Assembly: GCA_019749855.1 (NCBI GenBank)
Contig: JAIEPI010000007.1
Span: forward strand, 1 to 35,076
Direction of reading: 5' to 3'
DNA from: Rickettsiales bacterium
GTDB taxonomy: Bacteria > Pseudomonadota > Alphaproteobacteria > Rickettsiales > UBA998
DNA length: 35,076 nt
A program made the translations under genes and the position numbers. Each line of letters starts with the position of its first letter. Positions within the stretch are counted from its first letter, which is position 1. Shown here in pieces: positions 1 through 8,799 of the stretch. Under the pieces are notes generated by a model. It searched no databases and was not told the origin of the DNA. It saw only the letters and a program-made list of their open reading frames with translations.

Positions 1-2
1 TG

Positions 3-1124
3 CGGCTGCGTGAGAAGCTGAAATCCGATAAGGCCTCGTATAATCAGACCATGCGCAGCATTGAGCTGGAGCCGCTGCCGCCGTCGCAAGCCTCCAAGGT
101 GGTGGCAGAGTTCAAAAATGTGTCCAAAAGCTTTATGCATGAGGGGCGCAAGACACGTATCCTCAGCGATTTCCACCTACGCATCATGCGTGGTGACCGC
201 ATCGGCATTCTCGGCAAAAACGGCTCGGGGAAATCGACCTTTCTCAGGTTACTGGTCGGTGAAATGCAGCCGGACGAGGGCAGGGTGCAGCGCGGCAAAA
301 CGATTGAGGTTTCCTACTTCGATCAGAATCGTCAAACGCTTGATCCCAAAAAATCGCTGTGGGAAACCCTGGCCGGCGATGGCTCGCATGTGACGTTGGG
401 GCAAGGGCCTGACGCGAAGCTGGTGCATGTGTGTGGTTATCTGAAAAGCTTCCTGTTTGATCCCAAAGCAGCGCGTGACCGCGTCTCCACCCTTTCCGGT
501 GGACAGCAGAATCGCCTGCTACTGGCGAAGATGCTGGCGCAGCCGGGCAGCCTGCTCATTCTCGACGAGCCGACCAATGATCTCGACATGGATACGCTCG
601 ACATGTTGCAGGAGATTTTATCAGAATATGCGGGTACGTTGATTTTGGTAAGCCATGACCGCGATTTTCTCGATCGCACCGTCACCAAGGTGATTGCTTT
701 TGAAGGCAACGCGCAGGTGGAGGGCTATGTCGGCGGCTACACGGATTATCTGGAGGCCAAGGCGAAGAAAGAGGGCAAGCTCTCCTCCAAAGCCACCCCC
801 ACCCCAACCCTCCCCCCTCAAGGGGGAGGGAGTAAGAAAACCTCCCCCTTGAGGGGGGAGGTCGAGGCGCAGCCTCGGGTGGGGGTGACCCCTTCCAAAA
901 TGACCTTCAAACTAAAGCACGAGCTGGAGAGCCTGCCCAAAAAAATCGCGGCACTTGAGGTCGAGCTCGATCAACTGCGTGCCATCCTTGCCGACGCCAC
1001 CTTATATACCCGCGACCCTGATGGCTTTGACAAAGCCACCCGCCGTTTTGGCTCCGCACAGAAGGAGCTGGACGCCGCGGAGTTGCGCTGGCTGGAGCTG
1101 GAAGAGATGCGCGGGACGGGGTGA
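3..1124 (+). CDS. ABC-F family ATP-binding protein, C-terminal part (5' truncated by window edge)
   Basis: Frame is open to the window start. Walker A GILGKNGSGKST, signature LSGGQQNRLLLAKML, Walker B LLILDEPTNDLD, and a C-terminal coiled-coil region. Confidence 0.93.
   Translation, partial: RLREKLKSDKASYNQTMRSIELEPLPPSQASKVVAEFKNVSKSFMHEGRKTRILSDFHLRIMRGDRIGILGKNGSGKSTFLRLLVGEMQPDEGRVQRGKTIEVSYFDQNRQTLDPKKSLWETLAGDGSHVTLGQGPDAKLVHVCGYLKSFLFDPKAARDRVSTLSGGQQNRLLLAKMLAQPGSLLILDEPTNDLDMDTLDMLQEILSEYAGTLILVSHDRDFLDRTVTKVIAFEGNAQVEGYVGGYTDYLEAKAKKEGKLSSKATPTPTLPPQGGGSKKTSPLRGEVEAQPRVGVTPSKMTFKLKHELESLPKKIAALEVELDQLRAILADATLYTRDPDGFDKATRRFGSAQKELDAAELRWLELEEMRGTG
793..888. repeat. G/C-rich palindromic element inserted in frame in the ABC-F gene
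   Basis: Nested inverted repeats: cacccccaccc / gggtgggggtg on the outside and ccctcccccctcaagggggaggg / cctcccccttgaggggggagg inside. Translates in frame as ATPTPTLPPQGGGSKKTSPLRGEVEAQPRVGV. Confidence 0.8.
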
Positions 1125-1167
1125 ATGTCTGCGCGTCATTCTTCATAAAAATCATCGCCTGAGTTGC

Positions 1168-2196
1168 CTAGTTCAAATCATTTTTCAGCACAATTCGGTA
1201 GCGCGCCTTACCAGCCTCCAAATGGGCGAAGGCCTCGTTAGCCTCTGACATGTTGAAATGCTCCGTCACCGGTGCGATGCCGTGGCGCCCGCAAAATTCA
1301 AGCATGGTCTGCACAGTGGCTGGTGAGCCAAGTGGTGAGCCGCCCACGGATTTCTGTCCAGCAATCAGGGCAAAGGCAGGTACGGCGATTGGGTTTGGCA
1401 CCGCACCGACCGTGACGAATCGCCCCTTAGGTGCGAGCGCTGCCAGCAAGGCGTTCCAATCCAGATCCGCATTGGCAGTGTTGAGGATAAAGTCCAGAGA
1501 GCCAGCGATTTTCTCCAATTCTGTGCCATTGCGTGAATTCACCACATGATGCGCGCCCAACTGCTTGGCTTCCTCCGTTTTGCTGTCGCTGGAGGTAAAA
1601 GCCGTTACCTCACAGCCCCATTTATTGAGAAACTGTAGCGCGAGATGACCCAAACCACCAATGCCGACGACGCCGACGCGCTGTGTAGGCCGCACCTCAT
1701 TTTGGATGATCGGGTTAAACACCGTGATGCCACCACAAAACAGCGGCCCCGCTTTCGTCAGGTCAAGCGACGCAGGCAAAGGCGTGGCCCAAATCCAGCC
1801 GCAACGGATTTTGGATGCAAAACCCCCCGGGCGCCCCACAATCGTTTGTTCACCCGTGGTGCAGAGGTTGTGGTCCCCTGAGAGGCAGGGATGACAGTGC
1901 AGGCAACTATCAGTAAACCAGCCAATGCCAACATTCTGACCCACGGCCAGACCTTTGCTGGCCGCTTCCTCACCCAACGCGCTCACCCGCCCAATAATCT
2001 CATGCCCGGGCACCAGCGGATACTGCGTCATGCCCCAGTCATTATTGGCCATGGAAAGATCAGAATGACACACACCGCAATAGAGCACCTCCACTTCCAG
2101 CTGGTGCGGCTGCAAATCGCCCTCATAAGCAAACTCATACGGCTGAAGTTTGCCGTGCGATTCTTTGAGCGCGAGGGCGTGCACATGGGTGGTCAT
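1168..2196 (-). CDS. Zinc-dependent NAD(P)-dependent alcohol dehydrogenase (CAD/YahK-like)
   Basis: CGVCHSD, GHEIIGRV and structural-zinc motif CLHCHPCLSGDHNLC; Rossmann GIGGLGH. Confidence 0.92.
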   Translation of the reverse strand: MTTHVHALALKESHGKLQPYEFAYEGDLQPHQLEVEVLYCGVCHSDLSMANNDWGMTQYPLVPGHEIIGRVSALGEEAASKGLAVGQNVGIGWFTDSCLHCHPCLSGDHNLCTTGEQTIVGRPGGFASKIRCGWIWATPLPASLDLTKAGPLFCGGITVFNPIIQNEVRPTQRVGVVGIGGLGHLALQFLNKWGCEVTAFTSSDSKTEEAKQLGAHHVVNSRNGTELEKIAGSLDFILNTANADLDWNALLAALAPKGRFVTVGAVPNPIAVPAFALIAGQKSVGGSPLGSPATVQTMLEFCGRHGIAPVTEHFNMSEANEAFAHLEAGKARYRIVLKNDLN

Positions 2197-2409
2197 TATC
2201 TGTCTCCTGAAAAGAATGAACCCAAGATATAATGTATGCGCGTCGGTTTGTCATCGCAGTGAAAGCTGAATGCCAACGGTGCGTTGATAAAGATTGCAGC
2301 TTCTGACGTTGTATCTGAGGCGTCACCGAACAAGCATGACTGACTCTGACGCGCTGTCCTCGAATCACCAATCTTTGTTATCCTAGCGGAGGCTGGGATG
2401 ACAAGAAAA

Positions 2410-3084
2410 TTAGGATAGATATTCATCTAGAAGTTTGCGGACTTCTTCAATTAACAAGCCAACTTCGCGGATTTCAAATTTATTCCATTCTGCGTGTAGC
2501 GCGTGATTTCTCAAATCAGCATGGGACTGTAATCTTTTTTTCTTGATGCTATTGATAATTCCGTTTTCCATTAGACGATGAAGAATTTCCTCAAGTGATC
2601 CCGTAGCTGAGAGTTCATTCTTCATTGCAATTTTCTTGATTGTATCTTCAAAGATTGCACTGGCTATGACAGCCGCTTCAGTTTTCTTTCCGCCTTTGTG
2701 ATAGTGTTTTGCGTGATCAAGAAAATCATCAAAATTCGTTGCGGTGATTTCATATTCGATTCTCAAAAGCCTGTTTTCTGATAACTCACATGACACAGTT
2801 CTGCAAAGTGCGGTGAGCTTCTCCACAGTATCGACTTTCAAAATATCTTTGTCATGTGAATCCTCTTCTTGGATTTGATACAACCTTTTTTGAAGAATAT
2901 TACCTTTTGGGCAAACCTGGTCCAAGGCGTTGAACGCCTTCCATATCCACTCAAGACCTTCTTGTTGGCTGTTTTCTCTAAAGCGTTTGGAACCAAAGTC
3001 ATTTTTATATGACTGACTCAACAGGTCATTCCCAGCAATGTGAAGTGCATTTAGATGCAGTACCCACTCTTCCTTTTTATACAT
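2410..3084 (-). CDS. Hypothetical protein with HEPN-like C-terminal region
   Basis: Start MYKKEEW at 3084 overlaps the kbl stop (3077). C-terminal LRNHALHAEWNKF contains an R-x4-H pattern in an all-helical context. Confidence 0.6.
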   Translation of the reverse strand: MYKKEEWVLHLNALHIAGNDLLSQSYKNDFGSKRFRENSQQEGLEWIWKAFNALDQVCPKGNILQKRLYQIQEEDSHDKDILKVDTVEKLTALCRTVSCELSENRLLRIEYEITATNFDDFLDHAKHYHKGGKKTEAAVIASAIFEDTIKKIAMKNELSATGSLEEILHRLMENGIINSIKKKRLQSHADLRNHALHAEWNKFEIREVGLLIEEVRKLLDEYLS

Positions 3085-4273
3085 TAACCACCCCCAGTTC
3101 CTTGCCCACCTTCGCAATTTTCTCCAGTGCGAAATCCACGTCGGCGTCGCTCAGGGTGGCGCAGATTTGCAGGCGTAGGCGCGCGGTGCCCTCCGGCACG
3201 ACGGGGTAGCCGAAGCCGGTGACAAATAAGCCTTCTTCCAGCAGTTTCTGGCTCATTTGAATGGCGAAGGCGGTGTCGCCGACGATGATGGGCACGATGG
3301 CGGAAGGGCCGTCCAGCGGGCTGAAGCCGCGCGCCTTCAACCCTTCGCGCATGCGGCGGGTGAGGGCGTGCAGGCGGGCGATGCGCTGCGGCTCACGGTT
3401 CAAAATGTCAATCGCCATGCCGGCGCTGGCGGCGATGGTGGCGGGTAAGGCATTCGAGAAAAGCTGCGGGCGCGAGACTTGATTGAGATAGTCGATCAGC
3501 GCGCGGGGACCGGCGATATAGCCACCCGCTGCACCGCCGAGCGCCTTGCCCAGCGTGCCGGTGATGATGTCCACCTGTCCTTCCACGCCGAAATGCTCCG
3601 CCGTGCCGCGCCCGTGTGTGCCGAGTACGCCGACACCGTGACAGTCATCCATGATGACGCTCGCATCGTAGCGTTTGGCCAGCGCGAGAATATCGGGCAG
3701 CGGCGCGATGCTGCCTTCCATGCTGAAAACGCCGTCAGTGATGATGAAGCGGCGGCGTGCCCCGGCGGCCTCGCGCAGCTTGGCTTCCAGATCGGCAAGA
3801 TCAGCATGCTTGTACACATAGCGCCTGGCCTTGGACATGCGGCAGCCATCAATCAGGGAGGCATGGTTTAGCGCGTCGGCAATCAGCGCGTCGGCTTCTC
3901 CAGCGATGGCAGGCATGAGGCCGGTGTTCGCTTGCCAGCAGGAGGGGTAGGTGAGCGAGGCTTCCGTGCGATGCAGCTCAGCCAGTTTTTTCTCAATCGC
4001 CTCATGGATAGTGAAAGTGCCGCAGATGAAGCGCACCGACGCCGTGCCTGCGCCGTAATCATCGAGCGCCTGCTTACCCGCCGCGATGACTTCCGGGTGG
4101 TTGGCGAGACCGAGGTAATTGTTAGAGGAGAGCACCAGCACCTCGCGGCCCAGTTCCTGCATGCGCACATGCGTATCCATCGGGCTGGCCAGATGGCGCA
4201 GGGTTTTCAGCGTGCCAGCGGCGCGGAGCGTGTCGAGTTCGGCTTGCAGGGCGGTGGTGAGGGTGGATGTCAT
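3077..4273 (-). CDS. kbl: Glycine C-acetyltransferase (2-amino-3-ketobutyrate CoA ligase)
   Basis: MTSTLTTALQAELDTLRAAGTLK..., SSNNYLGLANHP, DDCHGVGVLGTHGRGTAEH, GTLGKALGGAAGGY (PLP lysine). Internal start at 4273 preferred. Confidence 0.94.
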   Translation of the reverse strand: MTSTLTTALQAELDTLRAAGTLKTLRHLASPMDTHVRMQELGREVLVLSSNNYLGLANHPEVIAAGKQALDDYGAGTASVRFICGTFTIHEAIEKKLAELHRTEASLTYPSCWQANTGLMPAIAGEADALIADALNHASLIDGCRMSKARRYVYKHADLADLEAKLREAAGARRRFIITDGVFSMEGSIAPLPDILALAKRYDASVIMDDCHGVGVLGTHGRGTAEHFGVEGQVDIITGTLGKALGGAAGGYIAGPRALIDYLNQVSRPQLFSNALPATIAASAGMAIDILNREPQRIARLHALTRRMREGLKARGFSPLDGPSAIVPIIVGDTAFAIQMSQKLLEEGLFVTGFGYPVVPEGTARLRLQICATLSDADVDFALEKIAKVGKELGVVNV

Positions 4274-4288
4274 ATCTGGCTCCGTTGT

Positions 4289-4328
4289 GGATTGCCTTAG
4301 AATGGCATTGCCATTCAGGCAATGACGA
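4289..4328. repeat. Hairpin repeat copy A (ggattgccttagaatggcattgccattcaggcaatgacga)
   Basis: 40 bp, differs from copy at 4732-4771 at one base; internal stems ATTGCCT/AGGCAAT and GAATGGC/GCCATTC. Confidence 0.9.
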
Positions 4329-4368
4329 TAATTTGAGAGTGTCATCGCCCGAATGCGCGTAGCGGATT

Positions 4369-4674
4369 CTAGGGCAATCCAGTGATCTCCGTCCATAAGT
4401 CTTTCCACTGCGGGTTCTGAGACTCAATCAGTTTCAGCTTGGCCTGACGCGTGTATTTCTTCAGGCGCTTCTCGCGGTGAATGGCGGCAGCCATCGTGTC
4501 GGCCTGCTCGTACCAGACCAATGTTTTGCAATTGTAGTCCTTGGTAAACCCATCTGTAACCCCCTCACGATGCTCCCACACACGCTTCACCAGATCAGAC
4601 GTCACGCCAACATACAGCGTCCCATTTCGCTGACTTGCCATGATGTAAATCGCAGGTTGTTTCATCTCCGTCAT
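4369..4674 (-). CDS. GIY-YIG nuclease family protein
   Basis: AIYIMASQRNGTLYVGVTSDLVKRVWEHREG...WYEQADTMAAAIHREKRLKKYTRQAKLKLI is the typical small GIY-YIG (YhbQ-like) architecture. Confidence 0.93.
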   Translation of the reverse strand: MTEMKQPAIYIMASQRNGTLYVGVTSDLVKRVWEHREGVTDGFTKDYNCKTLVWYEQADTMAAAIHREKRLKKYTRQAKLKLIESQNPQWKDLWTEITGLP

Positions 4675-4731
4675 TCCCCGAATCGCGTGAGCGATTCTAG
4701 GGGAATCCAGAGCGATACGCGAGGGCTGTCT

Positions 4732-4771
4732 GGATTGCCTTAGAATGGCGTTGCCATTCAGGCAATGACGA
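4732..4771. repeat. Hairpin repeat copy B (ggattgccttagaatggcgttgccattcaggcaatgacga)
   Basis: 39/40 identical to 4289-4328 in the same orientation. Confidence 0.9.
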
Positions 4772-4830
4772 CTAGGAGGGCCATTTCGCGGCCAGAAGCG
4801 ATGATGGCGATGCGGGGTGTGGTCATGCGC

Positions 4831-5856
4831 CTAGGTCCAGCTCAGCACCACTTTGCCCGACTGGCCGGAGCGCATCACGTCAAAACCCTGCTGAAACTCC
4901 GTGTAGTGGAAGCGATGGGTGATGAGGGGAGCGATGTTCATGCCGCTTTGTAAGGTGGCGGTGAGTTTATACCATGTATCAAACATCTCACGACCGTAAA
5001 CGCCTTTGATGGTTAGCCCTTTAAATACCACGGCGTTCCAGTCAACAGCGGTTGCCCCAGGCTGGATGCCCAGCATGGCGATTTTGCCTCCATTGGCCAT
5101 GGAAGCAATCAGATCGCTCAGTGCTTTTGGATTGCCCGACATCTCAAAACCGACATCAAAACCTTCTGTCATTTTAAGCTGCTTCATCACTTCGGGGAGG
5201 GATTCCCGCAGGGCATTCACTATTGCCGTGGCCCCCATCGCTTTGGCCAACGAGAGACGATAATCATTGACGTCCGTCACCACCACGTGGCGCGCTCCGG
5301 CATGCCGCGCCATCGCCACCGCCATGACGCCGATGGGACCGGCACCAGTGATCAGCACGTCCTCGCCCACCAGATCAAAGGAGCCAGCGACATGCTCGGC
5401 ATTGCCCAGCGGATCAAAAATGGCGAATATATCCGTGTTAATCGACGGGTCGCACGGCCAGATATTGATCGCAGGCACGGCGACATATTCGGCGAAGGCG
5501 CCATTTTGATGCACGCCGACGCCGATGGTGTTGGGGCACAAGTGCCGCCGCCCAGCCAAGCAATTGCGACAATGGCCACACACAATGTGCCCCTCAGCGG
5601 TGACCAGATCGCCAATTTTGAGTCCGGTGACATTGCTGCCAAGCGCCGCAATCCGTCCAACAAATTCATGGCCCAGTGTGGTGCCCAGCTTTACGTTTTT
5701 TTGTGACCAGTCATCCCATTGGTAAATGTGAACATCGGTGCCGCAAATGCCTGTTTTTTCGACGCGAACCAATACATCATTGATGCCATACTCAGGCATC
5801 GCCACATCTTCGAGCCACAGGCCCTCACCTGCATGTGATTTCACCAGAGCTTTCAT
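4831..5856 (-). CDS. tdh: L-threonine 3-dehydrogenase
   Basis: [73 protein letters not shown]; neighbour of kbl. Confidence 0.95.
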   Translation of the reverse strand: MKALVKSHAGEGLWLEDVAMPEYGINDVLVRVEKTGICGTDVHIYQWDDWSQKNVKLGTTLGHEFVGRIAALGSNVTGLKIGDLVTAEGHIVCGHCRNCLAGRRHLCPNTIGVGVHQNGAFAEYVAVPAINIWPCDPSINTDIFAIFDPLGNAEHVAGSFDLVGEDVLITGAGPIGVMAVAMARHAGARHVVVTDVNDYRLSLAKAMGATAIVNALRESLPEVMKQLKMTEGFDVGFEMSGNPKALSDLIASMANGGKIAMLGIQPGATAVDWNAVVFKGLTIKGVYGREMFDTWYKLTATLQSGMNIAPLITHRFHYTEFQQGFDVMRSGQSGKVVLSWT

Positions 5857-5908
5857 GATGCTCAGCTTAGCATGCCGCGAGGCCTGTCACAATCGCTTGT
5901 ATCAGGGG

Positions 5909-6895
5909 CTAGAGGGATCGGCGCAGGGTATCGGCCAGCGCATCCGCACTTTGCCAAGCGGCCTCCACACGTCCACCGAGACAACCATCACCACACACCG
6001 CCAATTGCAGTGACGTATCGAGGAGATAGGGTTCCCCTGCAGCCTCCTCAACGGCGGCGTAGCGCCAGCGATGCGTGGTGAGGTAGGGTGCGTCGCTGGC
6101 ATCAAAACCGGTGAGCGATTGCAGCTCGGCTAGCAAGAGGGTCTGCATGGCAGGCACGTCAGCATTGATGTGTTCTTCGGCCCACTCGTTCGTGCTTTGT
6201 AATAGCAACGAGGTCGCCTTACTGGCGCGCTCCGGTTTTGAGTGATTGGCAGCTATCCACGCAAGCGGAGAATCTTTGACGACGGCCACCTCCCAGCTCC
6301 ACGGAAGTGGTGCATCCATGCCAATCAATACGGAATAACAACCCGACATTCGCACACGGGCTAATGCTTCATGACCCGAAAATGACGACGGCATTAGCTG
6401 GGAGCTTTGCGGCGCGGGCGCGGTGCTAATTACCCAGTCAAACGGGCCGTGCATGCCACCAGTGCTGTCATGCGCGATCCATGCGCCATGTTCACGCTGC
6501 AAGGTTCTGATCTCAAATGGTAAGCGTATGTCCAGCCCCTCGGCCATGCGTTGACAGAGCCGGTTCATGCGTGGGGAGGCGACATAATGTGGCTCAAACC
6601 AGTCGCGCTTGTATGGCCGCTCGCCTTTGGCCAGTGTGGTGATGCGTGGCGTCCATTCTTTCACTGTTGTGTCGGCAATAAACGGCGCAAGAAAGGCTTG
6701 AAAGGCGGCACTGCGCGCGGTGAAATACTGCGCACCATGATCAAATTGAAAGGGATCCGCGTAACGAGTCGAGAGTCGCCCACTGACGCCACGGGCTTTT
6801 TCAAACACGCAGAGTTCAGCACCAGGGTGAAGCTTATTGGCGAGATGCAGTCCGGCGATCCCCGCGCCAATAATGGCAATACGCGTTTTTGTCAC
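5909..6895 (-). CDS. NAD/FAD-dependent oxidoreductase (renalase-like amine oxidase family)
   Basis: N-terminal [20 protein letters not shown]-binding motif, [24 protein letters not shown] start overlaps the upstream small ORF. Confidence 0.88.
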   Translation of the reverse strand: MTKTRIAIIGAGIAGLHLANKLHPGAELCVFEKARGVSGRLSTRYADPFQFDHGAQYFTARSAAFQAFLAPFIADTTVKEWTPRITTLAKGERPYKRDWFEPHYVASPRMNRLCQRMAEGLDIRLPFEIRTLQREHGAWIAHDSTGGMHGPFDWVISTAPAPQSSQLMPSSFSGHEALARVRMSGCYSVLIGMDAPLPWSWEVAVVKDSPLAWIAANHSKPERASKATSLLLQSTNEWAEEHINADVPAMQTLLLAELQSLTGFDASDAPYLTTHRWRYAAVEEAAGEPYLLDTSLQLAVCGDGCLGGRVEAAWQSADALADTLRRSL

Positions 6896-7035
6896 TCGAC
6901 ACTCGCCTTTCGGTTACGGCAACGCTGAGAACAGTAGCGCACCTCCTCCCATACTTTTGCCCATTTTTTGCGCCATGTAAATGGCCGTTGGCAGACAACA
7001 CATTGCTTGCTCGGCAGTGGTGATTTACTGGTCAT
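6892..7035 (-). CDS. DUF2256 small Cys-rich protein (not in supplied ORF track)
   Basis: Translated by eye: [47 protein letters not shown]. [14 protein letters not shown]...YCSxRCR matches the DUF2256 pattern; overlaps both neighbours. Confidence 0.88.
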   Translation of the reverse strand: MTSKSPLPSKQCVVCQRPFTWRKKWAKVWEEVRYCSQRCRNRKASVE

Positions 7036-7414
7036 CGCCAGACCCCACGGCACAGAAAGCGTGCGCTTGAAGTTGCGCCAGCGTCACCACTTCCAGCGCA
7101 CTTGAATGCGTTGCTTCAAGACAAACCTGTGGGGCAATGCCAGCCTCCATCGCCTCACGCCAGCGTATCGCACACAGGCACCATCTATCACCAGGTTTTA
7201 GCCCTGGAAATTGGTATTCTGGGCGCGGTGTCACTAGATCATTGCCGCGCGCCATACTATCAATAAGGAATGCTTCCGTGACGATGGCACAGATCACATG
7301 CTTGCCGTGATCTGAATGATCGGTGCGACAATAGCCGTCGCGGAAGTATCCGGTGACGGGATGATCGCAACATAACTCAAGGGGGCCTCCCAGCACATTC
7401 CGTGGTGTGTCCAT
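7025..7414 (-). CDS. DUF2237 family protein
   Basis: [50 protein letters not shown]...[18 protein letters not shown] is characteristic of DUF2237. Confidence 0.9.
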   Translation of the reverse strand: MDTPRNVLGGPLELCCDHPVTGYFRDGYCRTDHSDHGKHVICAIVTEAFLIDSMARGNDLVTPRPEYQFPGLKPGDRWCLCAIRWREAMEAGIAPQVCLEATHSSALEVVTLAQLQAHAFCAVGSGDDQ

Positions 7415-7608
7415 ACGGCATCTCATTGTATAAGTAATATCGCATTTAAGAGATTTGCCTTGCACTTGGCAATCTGAAAGCGCATTTGCTCACTGACAGT
7501 GATAGCTCCGTTTACCCAGCGCCAATCAAACGAATGGCGATGTAACTAATGTTGCCGTGGCAGCGAATTCAGTATGTAGCCCATCATTTAAGAGGAAAAG
7601 GTACCACC

Positions 7609-8136
7609 ATGCATTTACCGATGAAACGACGGCATTTTATGCGACTGATACTTGGGGGCGTGGCTTTCGCTGCTACCACCAGTGTATTACGTCCAATGAA
7701 CGCTTTTGCAAAAGAGGCACTGGAGAAGCTGGTATTGGGTAATGATGAGTGGAAAAAGCGGCTCACCGGCGCACAATACAACATCTTACGTGAGGAGGGC
7801 ACGGAGCGCCCATACAGTAGCGCATTACTCAGCGAGAAACGCGCGGGTGTGTTTGCCTGTGTTGCCTGTGATTTGCCACTCTTTGAATCAAAAACCAAGT
7901 TTGAATCCGGCACTGGCTGGCCCAGTTTCTATGATGTGATTGCGGATCATGTCGAAACATCCGTTGACTATAAATTGATGGCGCCACGCACAGAATATCA
8001 CTGTGCGCGTTGTGGTGGCCATCACGGCCATGTGTTTGAGGATGGCCCAGAGCCTACTGGTCTGCGTTATTGTAACAATGGCGCAGTGCTAACATTCATT
8101 CCTGCCACATCCACCGAGGAGGACCATCATGGTTAA
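7609..8136 (+). CDS. msrB: Peptide-methionine (R)-S-oxide reductase with Tat-like signal peptide
   Basis: KRRHFMRLILGG signal; CVACDLPLF, GWPSFYDV, CARCGGHHGHVFEDGP, LRYCNNGAVL. Confidence 0.94.
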   Translation: MHLPMKRRHFMRLILGGVAFAATTSVLRPMNAFAKEALEKLVLGNDEWKKRLTGAQYNILREEGTERPYSSALLSEKRAGVFACVACDLPLFESKTKFESGTGWPSFYDVIADHVETSVDYKLMAPRTEYHCARCGGHHGHVFEDGPEPTGLRYCNNGAVLTFIPATSTEEDHHG

Positions 8137-8788
8137 ACAAACATTAGGCTTTGCACTGCTTGCTTCTGTTGCGGTTATTATTTGTGTGGCCGCTCGCGCC
8201 GACGATACCAACAGCACGCTCAGCATGGTGCAATCCACCAAAGACAAAGCGGCCACAAAAACCATTGTACTCGCCGGAGGATGTTTCTGGGGAATTGAAG
8301 CCGTGTATCAGCACACAAAGGGAGTGGTTGATGCGGTCTCTGGTTATTCCGGCGGCGATGCGAATCAAGCGGATTATTCCAGTGTCAGCAGTGGAAATTC
8401 CGGCCATGCAGAAGCGGTACAGGTGACGTATGATCCAGCGCAGATATCGCTTGATTCACTGCTGGATATTTATTTTACGGTGGCACATAATCCAACACAA
8501 CTGAACTATCAGGGGCCCGATCATGGTACGCAGTATCGCTCGGCTATTTTTTACAATTCCGAAGATGACAAACAGGTGATTGATTCTAAAATTAATGCGT
8601 TGGCAGAGCAAAAAACGTTCAAAAAACCCATTGTGACGAAGCTGGAGCCTCTCAAAGTATTTTATCCTGCGGAAGCATACCATCAGAATTATGCAGAAGA
8701 AAATCCATATCAGCCCTATATTATGATGAATGATGCGCCTAAGGTGGAGCACCTCAAAGAACGTTTCCCTGAACTCTACACGAAATAG
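8129..8788 (+). CDS. msrA: Peptide-methionine (S)-S-oxide reductase with Sec-like signal peptide
   Basis: GGCFWGIEAVYQHTKGVVDAVSGYSGG, GHAEAVQVTYDP, DHGTQYRSAIFY; overlaps msrB by 8 nt. Confidence 0.95.
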   Translation: MVKQTLGFALLASVAVIICVAARADDTNSTLSMVQSTKDKAATKTIVLAGGCFWGIEAVYQHTKGVVDAVSGYSGGDANQADYSSVSSGNSGHAEAVQVTYDPAQISLDSLLDIYFTVAHNPTQLNYQGPDHGTQYRSAIFYNSEDDKQVIDSKINALAEQKTFKKPIVTKLEPLKVFYPAEAYHQNYAEENPYQPYIMMNDAPKVEHLKERFPELYTK

Positions 8789-8799
8789 GTTACATTTCC

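Noticed and set aside
3479-3871. Plus-strand ORF of 130 aa within kbl
   Set aside because: Antisense to a strong kbl reading frame in a GC-rich gene; no recognisable domain.
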